DNA of 64,000 nucleotides, from positions 2,294,001 through 2,358,000 of the forward strand of contig NZ_MTBP01000001.1 in assembly GCF_002911665.1 (NCBI RefSeq), given 5' to 3'. This document shows, piece after piece, positions 1 through 7,253 of the stretch (position 1 is its first letter; the number at the start of each line of letters is the position of its first letter). The notes beneath the pieces were generated by a model. That model was not told the DNA's origin. It did not search any database and saw only the letters and a list, made by a program, of their open reading frames with translations. The position numbers and the translations under genes were made by a program. Source of the stretch: Actinomadura rubteroloni. GTDB taxonomy: Bacteria > Actinomycetota > Actinomycetes > Streptosporangiales > Streptosporangiaceae.

Positions 1-743
1 ATGTAGGTGTCGGCCTGCGGCCCCTTGACGACCTCCTGCGCCCGGGAGACCTGGCAGACGAGCTGCTGCACGATGTCGGGGTTCTTCTTCGCGTACGCGC
101 TGGTCACCGCGAGCGAGTTGACGGCCGCGTACCCGAGCTTCGCGATGTCGGCGGCGGAGACGAGCACGTTCGCGCCGTGCTTCTTCAGGTCGAGCAGGAA
201 CGCCTGGCTGATGTAGACGGCGTCGATCTTCCCGGCCTTCCAGGCGGCGGCCTCGGCGGCCTCGCTGGCGAAGCTCGCGACCTGCACCTTCCCGGCGAGG
301 TTCTGCGACTTCAGCCAGCCGCGCAACTGGAAGTCGAGCGTGGACCCGACGAGGACGCCGACCTTCTTCAGCTCGGCGGGCGCCTTGACCTCGGCGTTCA
401 CGGCGAGGCCGGACTCGTCCAGGCTCTCCACGAACACGACCTGGATGTCGGTGCCGCTGGCGAACGCGCCGACGACCGGGGGGTTGCCGACCGCCGAGAC
501 GGCCGGGAACGCCCCGGCGCGGAGCTGCGCGAGCCCGGCGACGCCGCTGTCGATCGGCCGCAGCTCGATCTTCGCCGGGACCTTCTTCGCCAGGTCGGCG
601 TTGCCGGCGACGACGGCGTCCGGCCCGGCGACCGCGCCCTGGAAGTAACCGATCTTCAGGGTGCCGCCGCCCGCGCGGTCGCAGCCGGCGAGGCCGAGCG
701 CGAGCAGCGGGGCCACGGCGGCGGCGAGGGTCTTTCTGAGCAT
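1..743 (-). CDS. ABC transporter substrate-binding lipoprotein, sulfonate/NitT-TauT type (3' end outside window)
   Basis: The reading frame starts at ATG 743 with AAGGAG about nine bases upstream and runs off the left edge after 247 codons. The first 21 residues form a lipoprotein signal peptide ending in the lipobox LAGC, so the mature protein should be anchored to the outer face of the membrane. The text KIGYFQGAVAG, a scan for polar ligands after it and the segment AWKAGKIDAVYISQ are typical of TauA/SsuA-like binding proteins for sulfonates or related anions. About 80-90 C-terminal residues would be missing compared with the usual 320-330. The Cys-type leader peptide upstream (834-911) supports a role in sulfur supply. 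The substrate cannot be read from sequence; a nitrate/thiamine-precursor type binder is the alternative. Confidence 0.85.
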   Translation of the reverse strand, partial: MLRKTLAAAVAPLLALGLAGCDRAGGGTLKIGYFQGAVAGPDAVVAGNADLAKKVPAKIELRPIDSGVAGLAQLRAGAFPAVSAVGNPPVVGAFASGTDIQVVFVESLDESGLAVNAEVKAPAELKKVGVLVGSTLDFQLRGWLKSQNLAGKVQVASFASEAAEAAAWKAGKIDAVYISQAFLLDLKKHGANVLVSAADIAKLGYAAVNSLAVTSAYAKKNPDIVQQLVCQVSRAQEVVKGPQADTY

Positions 744-833
744 GGGTCCGAGGGCTCCTTGGGCAGGCTCCGGCCCGCGGTCGCCGTCGGGCGCCGCGCC
801 GGGCCGGGGGGTGGGGAGGACGTGCGGGGACGG

Positions 834-911
834 TCAGACGTGACAGCCCGCGGCGGTGACACGCCGGAGATCGACGTGCCGCCGCCGGACGAGGATCAGC
901 CGAACGCGCAT
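834..911 (-). CDS. Putative cysteine/sulfur leader peptide, 25 aa (RRRHVDL type)
   Basis: A 25-codon frame (ATG 911 to TGA 834) encodes a peptide whose core is VRRRHVDLRRVTAAGC. The RRRHVDLxRV stretch followed by a cysteine near the end matches, from memory, the family of actinobacterial putative leader peptides found ahead of sulfur-assimilation and sulfonate-uptake genes. Such peptides are thought to sense cysteinyl-tRNA or cysteine supply by translation of the terminal Cys codon, controlling the downstream operon by attenuation. It sits 90 bases ahead of the binding-protein start and on the same strand, which fits. No strong Shine-Dalgarno is visible, so a leaderless or weakly initiated transcript is likely. 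Confidence 0.8.
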   Translation of the reverse strand: MRVRLILVRRRHVDLRRVTAAGCHV

Positions 912-974
912 GACCGTATGAGACCACGTGTCAGCACGGTTAGGCAACTATTCCTACCGATTTGGTTCCAAACC

Positions 975-2747
975 TCAGTTGGTCCGGGACGTGGGCAGGT
1001 GGGGGCCGATGTGCCCGACGTACACGCGGCCGGTCGGCCCGCAGGTGTCGTCGTAGAAGTGCAGCCGGGGCGCCGGGGGACGCGGGCCGTCGATCTTGAT
1101 GTGCGCGGCGAAGAACGCGCGGCCGGTCGGGTGCGTCTCGGGGCGGACCGTGAACATCCGCGCGTTCCGGTACCGGGGATCGGCGTTCACATTCTCCGAC
1201 TCGCCGAGCGCCACGATGTTCGCGCTGATCAGCGCGCCGGGACGGCCCGCCCGGATGAACGCGTGGACGTCCGCCAGATGCGGGACGGGCTCGCGCCGGT
1301 CCGCCGTGTGCGCCTCCCGGCGGGCCCGCGCGTAGGCGTCCAGGGTGGCGAGCGCGTCCCACGTCCGGCGCCGCCAGACCTGCGCCTTCGGGTAGGCGTC
1401 CAGGGCGGTCGTGCCGGCCGGGTCCAGGTCGTCCAGGAGCAGCAGCGGGAACCTTGTGGCCGCCGCCGTCAGCAGCGCGCCGAAATCGGCGGGGACCTCC
1501 TCGGCGGGGGCGCGCGACCGCGCGGGCCGGGCGCTCGGCCGGGCGGCGGACTCCGCGCGGGCCAGCCGGATCGCCAGCAGCCCCCGCTCGCGGACGGCCA
1601 CGTCGCGCTCCTCCTCGGCGATCTCCAGCGCCTGCGCGTAGACGTCCCGGTCGGTCAGCGCCTCGGCGAGCTGCCGTTCCAGCGCGGGGTCGTCCAGCCG
1701 GGCGCGGGCCTCGTCCAGGTCGGCGGCGAGCCGGTCGGCGCGGGTCGCGGCGGCCTCCCGGCGGCACTCGGCCCGCTGGAGCGCCTGCCGCGTCGCGGTC
1801 TGCCGCTCGCGGGCGCGGGCCAGGTCGTCCTCCAGCCGCCGGACGCGCTCGCGCAGCCGGGCCAGGTCGCCGCCGGCCGGGTCGTCGCCGCCGGGCGGCC
1901 GGGGGAGCAGCGCGACGGTCGCCGCCGCCAGCCCCGCCGGGGCCGTCGCGGCCCGCGCCGTCAGCGCCTCGTCCACCAGCCGCTGGTAGGTCGCCGACCG
2001 GCTCGCGTGGCTGGTGCCGAGCCGGTGCTCGCTCATCGACGGGTCGCACGGCGCGGGAAAATAACGCGCGCCGCACGCCGGGATCGGCTGGCGGGGGAGC
2101 CGCCGGTTGAGCGCGTCCCGGCCCTCCTCGGTGATCAGCGCCATCGCGACGACGCCCGGGAACAGGCCGTAGGACGCCGAGCGCGGCGACTCGGTGCCGA
2201 TGCTGACGACGAACAGCCCGACCGTCCGCGCCGGGTCGGCGATGATCCGCAGCGGCTCCTCGATCTCGTCCGGCTCGTCGTCGTGCTCGGGCGACCACAG
2301 CTCCGCCTCGTCCAGGCACAGCACGCCGGACGGGTCCCGGAAGTCCGCCCCGTGGATCCCGAGCATCCGGCACGGCGAGGTGACGTCGTACCACCACCCG
2401 TGCTCGCAGTCGGCCGCGACGGCCCACTCGCACGTCCGCTCGGCGTCCTGGCGCAACATGACGGCGGCGTGCACGTGCCCGGCCCGCGGATCGTCCCACC
2501 GGACGGTGGTCCGCGCCTCCAGCCCGCCCGTCCCCGCGGGCGCGAACTCCCACCCCGCGAGTTCGAGCTTCTCCTCCTCGGCGACCCGGGCGATGTCGGC
2601 GGCGAAGCGGCGGACCGGCTGCCGCCCGGCGACGGTCGCGTCCCCGCGCATCCACACGCGCAGGACCGGGGGCGCACCGTCGCGCCCGCCGTGCCGCACC
2701 GCGCGCGTCGCACCGCGCGGCGGGGTGACGATGGGACGCGTGTCCAT
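975..2747 (-). CDS. Uncharacterised protein with central coiled coil and conserved HIKI...GHIGPHL C-terminus
   Basis: Not recognised as a named family. The predicted 590-residue protein has a mixed N-terminal region (about 1-260) with a Trp/Cys-rich patch (CEHGWWYDV). A strongly charged heptad-like stretch at about 275-400, rich in Arg, Glu and Ala, predicts a coiled coil. An Ala/Arg linker follows, then a C-terminal domain with FAAHIKIDG, LHFYDD and VYVGHIGPHLP. I recall the last block as a small conserved module ending many otherwise unrelated multidomain proteins in variable genome regions; its function is unknown to me. The start at 2747 is uncertain: in-frame ATG codons at 2795 and 2840 are possible and no start has a clear ribosome site. 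It lies 163 bases downstream of the CBS/HEPN-like gene on the same strand. Confidence 0.6.
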   Translation of the reverse strand: MDTRPIVTPPRGATRAVRHGGRDGAPPVLRVWMRGDATVAGRQPVRRFAADIARVAEEEKLELAGWEFAPAGTGGLEARTTVRWDDPRAGHVHAAVMLRQDAERTCEWAVAADCEHGWWYDVTSPCRMLGIHGADFRDPSGVLCLDEAELWSPEHDDEPDEIEEPLRIIADPARTVGLFVVSIGTESPRSASYGLFPGVVAMALITEEGRDALNRRLPRQPIPACGARYFPAPCDPSMSEHRLGTSHASRSATYQRLVDEALTARAATAPAGLAAATVALLPRPPGGDDPAGGDLARLRERVRRLEDDLARARERQTATRQALQRAECRREAAATRADRLAADLDEARARLDDPALERQLAEALTDRDVYAQALEIAEEERDVAVRERGLLAIRLARAESAARPSARPARSRAPAEEVPADFGALLTAAATRFPLLLLDDLDPAGTTALDAYPKAQVWRRRTWDALATLDAYARARREAHTADRREPVPHLADVHAFIRAGRPGALISANIVALGESENVNADPRYRNARMFTVRPETHPTGRAFFAAHIKIDGPRPPAPRLHFYDDTCGPTGRVYVGHIGPHLPTSRTN

Positions 2748-2888
2748 GCACGGACCGTATCCGCCCACCAGAACACCTGTCCCCGAAACCGTCATCCTGC
2801 CCGCCGCCCGCCCGCTTTCGCGCGCCCAAGAAGCACACAATCCACACGAGACCGAAAAAGCACCAAAAACTACATCGCTTCTCCCGGC

Positions 2889-2908
2889 CCGCCGCCGCGC
2901 GGCGGCGG
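2889..2908 (-). terminator. Perfect 20-base GC palindrome after the CBS/HEPN-like gene
   Basis: A self-complementary run of CCGCCGCCGC followed by GCGGCGGCGG begins two bases after the stop codon of the gene at 2911-4380. No U-tract follows at once, although a T-rich stretch occurs about 30 bases further. It could slow or end transcription between the two genes; it may instead be a GC-rich chance palindrome. Confidence 0.4.
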
Positions 2909-2910
2909 TC

Positions 2911-4380
2911 TCAGGACGTCGGATCGAGCGTGCGGAGCAGCGCGAGGAAGCCGGTGAGGTGCCCGAGCTGCTCGGCCGTGAGCGGGTCGGGGCTGAAATG
3001 CATCGTCTCGTTGCGGATGGCCTTGACCGAATTCAGCAGGTCGAAAAAGAGGCGCCGGTCCACATTCCAGTCGAGCAATTTCCAGTTCTCGTCGTCGTCC
3101 AGCAGAGAACGGTAATTGCCCAACGTGAGGACGGCGGCGGACTGGGCGTCGTCCCGGCTCCAACGCGGCGCACGCTTGCGGATCTCGGCGAGCGGAATCC
3201 TCTCGTCCACCCGCCGCCGCAACCGCCGCTCGGCCTCCTCGATGAGGACGAACGGCCGGGCCAGCTCGCCGAACTGCCGGGTCAGGTCCGCCGTGCTGAC
3301 GATTCCGCTGACGCTCCGCTTGTCGGCGCTCCGGACGAACACGAACCCCCGGGCGTAGATCTGCTCGATCTGGTCGAGCAGCGGCTCGTCCTGGTCGACG
3401 AGCGGGACGGAGACGGTGGCCTGGTCGAGCCCGGGATCCGGATCGGACATGCGGGCCCGGCCGATCGACTCCCAGCTCACCGCGCCGTGGAACGTCCCGT
3501 CCTCCGCGATGACCGCGAGCTGTGAATACCCCAGGGCGACCATTGTGGTGACGACGTTCTGCAACGGCTGCCCGGGAGCGACGGACATGACGCCCCGGCC
3601 CGCCGCCTCCAGGTCCCCGATGCGCAGGGTGAGCGGCGGCAGGTCGGCGACGTCGCGCGTGTCCTCGGCGGCCTGCGCGCCGGTGTCGGCCTGCCCGGCG
3701 GCGGGTTCCTCCCCGAGCGGGACGAGCTGGATCGTGCTGCCGATCCATCCCTCGGTGAACGGCGGACGGGTCGTCAGGCCCTTGTCGGCGAGATCGGCTT
3801 CGATGCGCTCGACCGTGTCCTGGGTGCGGCGCACGGCGTCCCAGAGCGAGAGGAACGCGCGAATGGTGATCTGGACCGGACGCGCGGGGTCGCGTTCGGC
3901 GGCTTTGGCCAGCAGCTCGGACCGGGACGACGACTCGAACGCGTCCGCGTCGTCATCGCGCAGCGGCCCGGGATCGGTCCCGTGCTCGGCGAGATGCGCG
4001 ACGCGAACGTCGGCGTCGGCCCGGTGGAGTCCGCACACGGTCAGCAGGGAGCCCATGCTGTCGAGGAGGTCCTGCTTGATGGCGTCCCGGGGAATGTCCG
4101 TGCGCAGCCACTGGACCGGCCGCACATGCCGGAACCCTTCGGGGGCGTCGGCGCGGTACTCGTAAGGTCCGGTGACCCGTCCGATCGCGACCGTTCCCCG
4201 CGACTTGACGGGCATGACGACATGGTCGCCGACTTCGATGACCGCGCGGAAACGCCAGAGCTGGCCCGTCCAGTTCGCGATGCGCGCCTTTCCACCGCCC
4301 GGATAAGCCTGCGCGATGAGCGCGCGGAGTTCTTCTTTCGTCGTGGCCCGGCCCATGTCACCGAGTTCGTTCCAGCCCAT
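2911..4380 (-). CDS. Mrr-type N-terminal domain + CBS pair + HEPN-like C-terminus (candidate defence protein)
   Basis: This 489-residue protein has three visible parts. Residues 1-125 (NWTGQLWRFRAVIEVGDHV, IGRVTGPYEY, RHVRPVQWLRTDIPRD) match the N-terminal module of actinobacterial Mrr-like restriction endonucleases. Residues about 250-370 form a CBS pair (VMSVAPGQPLQNVVTTM; VSGIVSTADL), a fold that usually binds adenine nucleotides. Residues 405-489 are helical and contain IRNETMHF, giving an R456-x4-H461 motif of the HEPN RNase kind. No PD-(D/E)xK core of a full Mrr enzyme is present. ATG 4380 has a poor ribosome site and the family's usual first 20-25 residues are missing, although codons just upstream still fit the family. 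Recognition of modified DNA, nucleotide sensing and RNA cleavage are inferences from the domains only. Confidence 0.65.
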   Translation of the reverse strand: MGWNELGDMGRATTKEELRALIAQAYPGGGKARIANWTGQLWRFRAVIEVGDHVVMPVKSRGTVAIGRVTGPYEYRADAPEGFRHVRPVQWLRTDIPRDAIKQDLLDSMGSLLTVCGLHRADADVRVAHLAEHGTDPGPLRDDDADAFESSSRSELLAKAAERDPARPVQITIRAFLSLWDAVRRTQDTVERIEADLADKGLTTRPPFTEGWIGSTIQLVPLGEEPAAGQADTGAQAAEDTRDVADLPPLTLRIGDLEAAGRGVMSVAPGQPLQNVVTTMVALGYSQLAVIAEDGTFHGAVSWESIGRARMSDPDPGLDQATVSVPLVDQDEPLLDQIEQIYARGFVFVRSADKRSVSGIVSTADLTRQFGELARPFVLIEEAERRLRRRVDERIPLAEIRKRAPRWSRDDAQSAAVLTLGNYRSLLDDDENWKLLDWNVDRRLFFDLLNSVKAIRNETMHFSPDPLTAEQLGHLTGFLALLRTLDPTS

Positions 4381-4437
4381 GATGGCCGGCCCGTCGGCGA
4401 CCGCGGCCCCCGCGTGCGGTGGGGGGTGGAAACGGTG

Positions 4438-4464
4438 AAGGGCGAACGCTGTGCGTTCGCCCTT
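4438..4464 (-). terminator. Hairpin terminator of tRNA-Lys
   Basis: Two perfect 12-base arms (AAGGGCGAACGC and GCGTTCGCCCTT) enclose a three-base loop 11 bases after the 3' end of tRNA-Lys. The position and strength fit an intrinsic terminator of the tRNA transcript. Confidence 0.75.
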
Positions 4465-4475
4465 GGGGTGTGCGG

Positions 4476-4548
4476 TGCGCCGTCAGGGACTTGAACCCCG
4501 AACCCGCGGATTAAGAGTCCGCTGCTCTGCCAATTGAGCTAACGGCGC
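4476..4548 (-). tRNA. tRNA-Lys (anticodon CTT)
   Basis: The minus strand folds into a full cloverleaf of 73 bases. The acceptor arms are GCGCCGT and ACGGCGC with discriminator A. The anticodon arm is GCGGA/TCCGC around loop CTCTTAA with anticodon CTT, which reads AAG. The T arm carries GGTTCAAGTCC. The terminal CCA is not encoded (ACC then G). A hairpin lies immediately 5' (4549-4576) and a terminator immediately 3' (4438-4464). Confidence 0.95.
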
Positions 4549-4587
4549 CTGTCGGCCGGTTGCGTCCCGGCGACAGGAAGAAGACTA
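4549..4587 (-). promoter_or_regulatory. tRNA-Lys promoter -10 and 5'-leader hairpin
   Basis: On the minus strand a -10-like TAGTCT (4587-4582) is followed five bases later by an inverted repeat, CTGTCG-CCGG ... CCGG-C-CGACAG (4576-4549), which ends exactly at the first base of mature tRNA-Lys. Transcription would start at about the first base of the hairpin. The other two tRNA genes in the window share this arrangement. Confidence 0.5.
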
Positions 4588-4615
4588 GCAGCGGGCCGGG
4601 GACTGCGCGAATCGT

Positions 4616-5203
4616 TTAAACGGGCCGGTCGGGGGCCGTGACCACGCTCATCATGCCGCGCCACAGCGCGATCGCGGTGGCGCGCGAGCCGACGCCGAGC
4701 TTGGAGTAGATCCGGTTCACGTGGTTCTTGACGGTCTTCTCGCTCAGGAAGAGCTGGCGGGCGATCTCGCCGTTGGAGCGGCCGGACGCGATCAGGTCCA
4801 TGACCTCGGCCTCGCGGGCGGAGAGGCCGAGGCTGGTGCGGGACGCGTCGCGGACGCCGCGGATCAGGTCGGCGACGGTGAACGCGCCGGGGACCAGGTG
4901 GCCGCTCGCGCCGGCGCGCAGGGCGGTCTCGACCGTCGCGCGGTCGCCCTGGGCGGCGAGCACGAACACGCGGGACGCGCGGCTCAGCGGGGCGGTGTGC
5001 CCGCCGAGGGTGGCGTCGGCGTCGAGCAGGACGATGTCGGGCCGGACGCGTTCGGCCAGCTCGGCGGCCTCGTCCCCGCCGGACGTCTCCGCCACGACCT
5101 CCAGTTCGGCGCTGCCCTTGAGCAGGGCCACCACCTCGGCGCGGGCGTGCGGATCGCCGTCCACGACGAGGACGCGCAGTGGGGCCGTTTCGTCAACGTT
5201 CAT
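4616..5203 (-). CDS. LuxR-family response regulator with atypical receiver domain
   Basis: The 195-residue protein has an N-terminal receiver-like domain (1-110) with acidic residues at D15 and D17 and the expected phospho-acceptor at D61 in [11 protein letters not shown]-terminal LuxR/GerE helix-turn-helix (about 125-185) contains [22 protein letters not shown] and [18 protein letters not shown]. The strand-5 lysine that normally contacts the phosphoryl group is absent: the site reads GHLVPGAF rather than the common GYLLKxA. The receiver may therefore be phosphorylated poorly or act as a ligand- or dimer-controlled pseudo-receiver. No histidine kinase lies next to it, so it is an orphan. It is divergent from the nitrilase gene. 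Confidence 0.9.
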   Translation of the reverse strand: MNVDETAPLRVLVVDGDPHARAEVVALLKGSAELEVVAETSGGDEAAELAERVRPDIVLLDADATLGGHTAPLSRASRVFVLAAQGDRATVETALRAGASGHLVPGAFTVADLIRGVRDASRTSLGLSAREAEVMDLIASGRSNGEIARQLFLSEKTVKNHVNRIYSKLGVGSRATAIALWRGMMSVVTAPDRPV

Positions 5204-5403
5204 CCCGCCTCCGGCGGTCGCCCTTGGCTTTTATAAGGTCGGAGCATAACCGTCCCATGAACCAAGGTCGATGGACGCGGCGACGCGCCGCAGATCATGC
5301 GGGCTTCCGCCCGGCGAATGGGATCCCGGACGGGCCGGAGGTGGACATTCGCCCGGCCGCTCCGTCTGCTAAACCGGAGTCGGGAGCGCCGAGGGAGGCT
5401 TGC

Positions 5404-6201
5404 ATGGTCCGGATCGCCGTCGCGCAGTTCGAGCCCGGAATGGACAAGGACGCCAACCGCGACCGGGTGGCGGACCTCGTCGCGTCCGCCGCCGCGCGGG
5501 ACGCCCGCGTGGTCGTCCTGCCCGAGTACTCGATGTTCACCGCGCCGCGCATGGACGAGCGGTTCGTGACGTCCGCCGAGCCGCTGGACGGCCCGTTCGT
5601 CGCCGCGGTCGCCGCGTCCGCGCGCAAGCACGGCGTGCACGTCGTCGCGGGGTTCGCCGAGCGCACCGGGGATCCGGAGCGCGCGTCCAACACGCTGGTG
5701 GCCGTCGCGCCGGACGGCGACGTCGCCGCGAGCTACCGCAAGACGCACCTGTTCGACGCGTTCGGCTACCGCGAGTCGGACTTCCTCGTCCCGGGCCCGC
5801 TCGCCGACCCCGAGCTGTTCACCGTGGACGACCTGACGTTCGGCCTCCAGACCTGCTACGACGTGCGGTTCCCCGAGGTGACGCGGCGGATCGTGGACGC
5901 GGGCGCCGACGTCCTCGCGCTGCCCGCCGAGTGGGTGCCGGGGCCGCTGAAGGAGGACCACTGGCGGACGCTCGTGCGCGCCCGCGCCATCGAGAACACG
6001 ATCTACGTCGCCGCCGCCGACCAGTGCGGACGCGCGGGCGCGGGCAACAGCATGATCGTGGACCCGATGGGCATCGTGGTCGCGTCGCTGGGCGAGGCGC
6101 CCGGGGTCGCGGTGGGGGAGATCGAACGGGAGCGGGTGGCGTCCGTCCGGGGCGTGAACCCGGCGCTGGAGCTGCGCCGCTTCACGGTGATTCCCCGGTA
6201 G
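5404..6201 (+). CDS. Carbon-nitrogen hydrolase (nitrilase superfamily amidase)
   Basis: The 265-residue protein matches the single-domain nitrilase superfamily in length. The catalytic triad is visible as E41 (VVVLPEYSMF), K113 (YRKTHLFDAF) and C151 (GLQTCYDVRFPE). The ending NPALELRRFTVIPR is also typical of the deaminated-glutathione amidase/omega-amidase-like branch. It should hydrolyse a carboxamide to acid and ammonia in the cytoplasm; the substrate is not readable. ATG 5404 is chosen because GGGAGG lies seven bases upstream. The open frame to 5179 is noncoding extension into the shared promoter region. Confidence 0.9.
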   Translation: MVRIAVAQFEPGMDKDANRDRVADLVASAAARDARVVVLPEYSMFTAPRMDERFVTSAEPLDGPFVAAVAASARKHGVHVVAGFAERTGDPERASNTLVAVAPDGDVAASYRKTHLFDAFGYRESDFLVPGPLADPELFTVDDLTFGLQTCYDVRFPEVTRRIVDAGADVLALPAEWVPGPLKEDHWRTLVRARAIENTIYVAAADQCGRAGAGNSMIVDPMGIVVASLGEAPGVAVGEIERERVASVRGVNPALELRRFTVIPR

Positions 6202-6225
6202 CCACGCTGGATAGATGTGTGTCAA

Positions 6226-6243
6226 ATTAGACGCATGTCTAAT
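6226..6243. promoter_or_regulatory. Candidate ArsR operator overlapping the arsR start codon
   Basis: Perfect 7-base arms ATTAGAC and GTCTAAT flank GCAT, and the ATG of arsR (6235) lies inside the palindrome. AT-rich imperfect palindromes are typical operators of ArsR/SmtB repressors, so autoregulation of the arsR-aqp-arsC operon is likely. The overlap suggests that the transcript is leaderless or nearly so. Confidence 0.6.
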
Positions 6244-6564
6244 CAAGGGTGCGGCGCTCCGCTGGTCGGCGCGCCGCTGACCGAGCGGGAGGCCGGCGAG
6301 CTGGCGGTCCTGTTCAAGGCCGTCGCCGACCCGGTGCGGCTGCGGCTGCTGTCGCTGATCGCCTCCCACGAGGGCGGCGAGGCGTGCGTGTGCGACCTGA
6401 CCGCCGCGTTCGACCTGACCGGCCCGACGATCAGCCACCACCTCAAGGTGCTGCGGCAGGCCGGGCTGATCGACGCCGAGCGGCGCGGGACGTGGGTCTA
6501 CCACCGGGTCGACGCGGCGGTGCTGGGGCGGCTGTCGGCCGTCCTGCGTCCGCCGGGCCGATGA
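6235..6564 (+). CDS. arsR: ArsR-family arsenite-responsive repressor
   Basis: The 109-residue protein has a winged-helix ArsR domain. The metalloid site is visible as C51-V-C53 in EACVCDLTAAF, close to the classical ELCVCDL motif, followed by the recognition helix GPTISHHLKVLRQAGLI and the wing ERRGTWVYHRV. It should repress its own operon and release DNA on binding As(III) or Sb(III). An in-frame GTG at 6217 would add six residues. ATG 6235 is preferred from the family length. Its stop overlaps the aquaporin start as ATGA, so the operon is translationally coupled. Confidence 0.9.
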   Translation: MSNQGCGAPLVGAPLTEREAGELAVLFKAVADPVRLRLLSLIASHEGGEACVCDLTAAFDLTGPTISHHLKVLRQAGLIDAERRGTWVYHRVDAAVLGRLSAVLRPPGR

Positions 6565-7253
6565 CGCTCGCGCGCCGCGCGTTCGCCGAGGCGCTCGGCA
6601 CGGGGCTGCTCGTCACGGTGGTCGTCGGGTCGGGGATCATGGCGCAGCGGCTGTCGGACGACACCGGGCTGCGGCTGCTGGAGAACAGCGTCGCGACGGC
6701 CGCCGGGCTGGCCGTCCTGATCCTGCTGCTCGGTCCGGTGTCGGGCGCGCACTTCAACCCCGTGATCACGCTGGTGGACTGGGCGCTCTCCCGGCACGCC
6801 GACGGACGGACGGTCGCCGTCTACCTGCTGGCCCAGACCGGCGGCGCCATCGGCGGCGCGGTGCTCGCCGACCTCATGTTCGGCCTGCCCGCCGTGACCA
6901 TCGCGGCCCACCACCGGACGGGCGCGGACCTGTGGCTCGGCGAGGTCGTGGCCACCGCCGGGCTCGTCGCGCTGGTGTTCGCGCTCGCCCGGCAGGGCCG
7001 CGCGGCGGCGGCCCCGGCGGCGGCCCCGGCGGCGGTCGGCGCGTACATCGGCGCCGCGTACTGGTTCACGAGTTCCACGAGCTTCGCCAATCCGGCCGTG
7101 ACGGTCGGCCGCGCGTTCACCGACACGTTCGCGGGAATCGCGCCGTCCTCGGTCCCGGGTTTCGTCGCCGCGCAGTTCGTCGGCGGGGCGCTGGGGGCCG
7201 TGCTCGTCCTGACGCTCTACCCGACCGGAGAATCCCGTGCCCGACGTTCCTGA
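6561..7253 (+). CDS. aqpS: MIP-family aquaglyceroporin, arsenite channel type (AqpS-like)
   Basis: The 230-residue integral membrane protein has about six hydrophobic segments and the two half-helix signatures of the MIP family, HFNPV (N66) and FANPAV (N177). A MIP channel between arsR and arsC is the arrangement known from Sinorhizobium meliloti, where arsenite made by ArsC leaves the cell down its gradient through AqpS rather than by an ArsB/Acr3 pump. An Ala-rich segment at about 148-158 lies in a loop and is poorly conserved. No arsB or acr3 is present in the window. Confidence 0.85.
   Translation: MTLARRAFAEALGTGLLVTVVVGSGIMAQRLSDDTGLRLLENSVATAAGLAVLILLLGPVSGAHFNPVITLVDWALSRHADGRTVAVYLLAQTGGAIGGAVLADLMFGLPAVTIAAHHRTGADLWLGEVVATAGLVALVFALARQGRAAAAPAAAPAAVGAYIGAAYWFTSSTSFANPAVTVGRAFTDTFAGIAPSSVPGFVAAQFVGGALGAVLVLTLYPTGESRARRS

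Noticed and set aside
940..2847. 635-codon frame overlapping the 975-2747 gene
   Set aside because: Arg/Ala/Pro-rich shadow in another frame of the same strand. The frame ending at 975 has protein-like composition and a conserved C-terminus.
177..2957. 926-codon open frame on the + strand
   Set aside because: It lies antisense to the binding protein, leader peptide and 975-2747 gene, is built of Arg/Gly/Pro/Val-rich text and has no family pattern; it is a shadow frame of high-G+C DNA.
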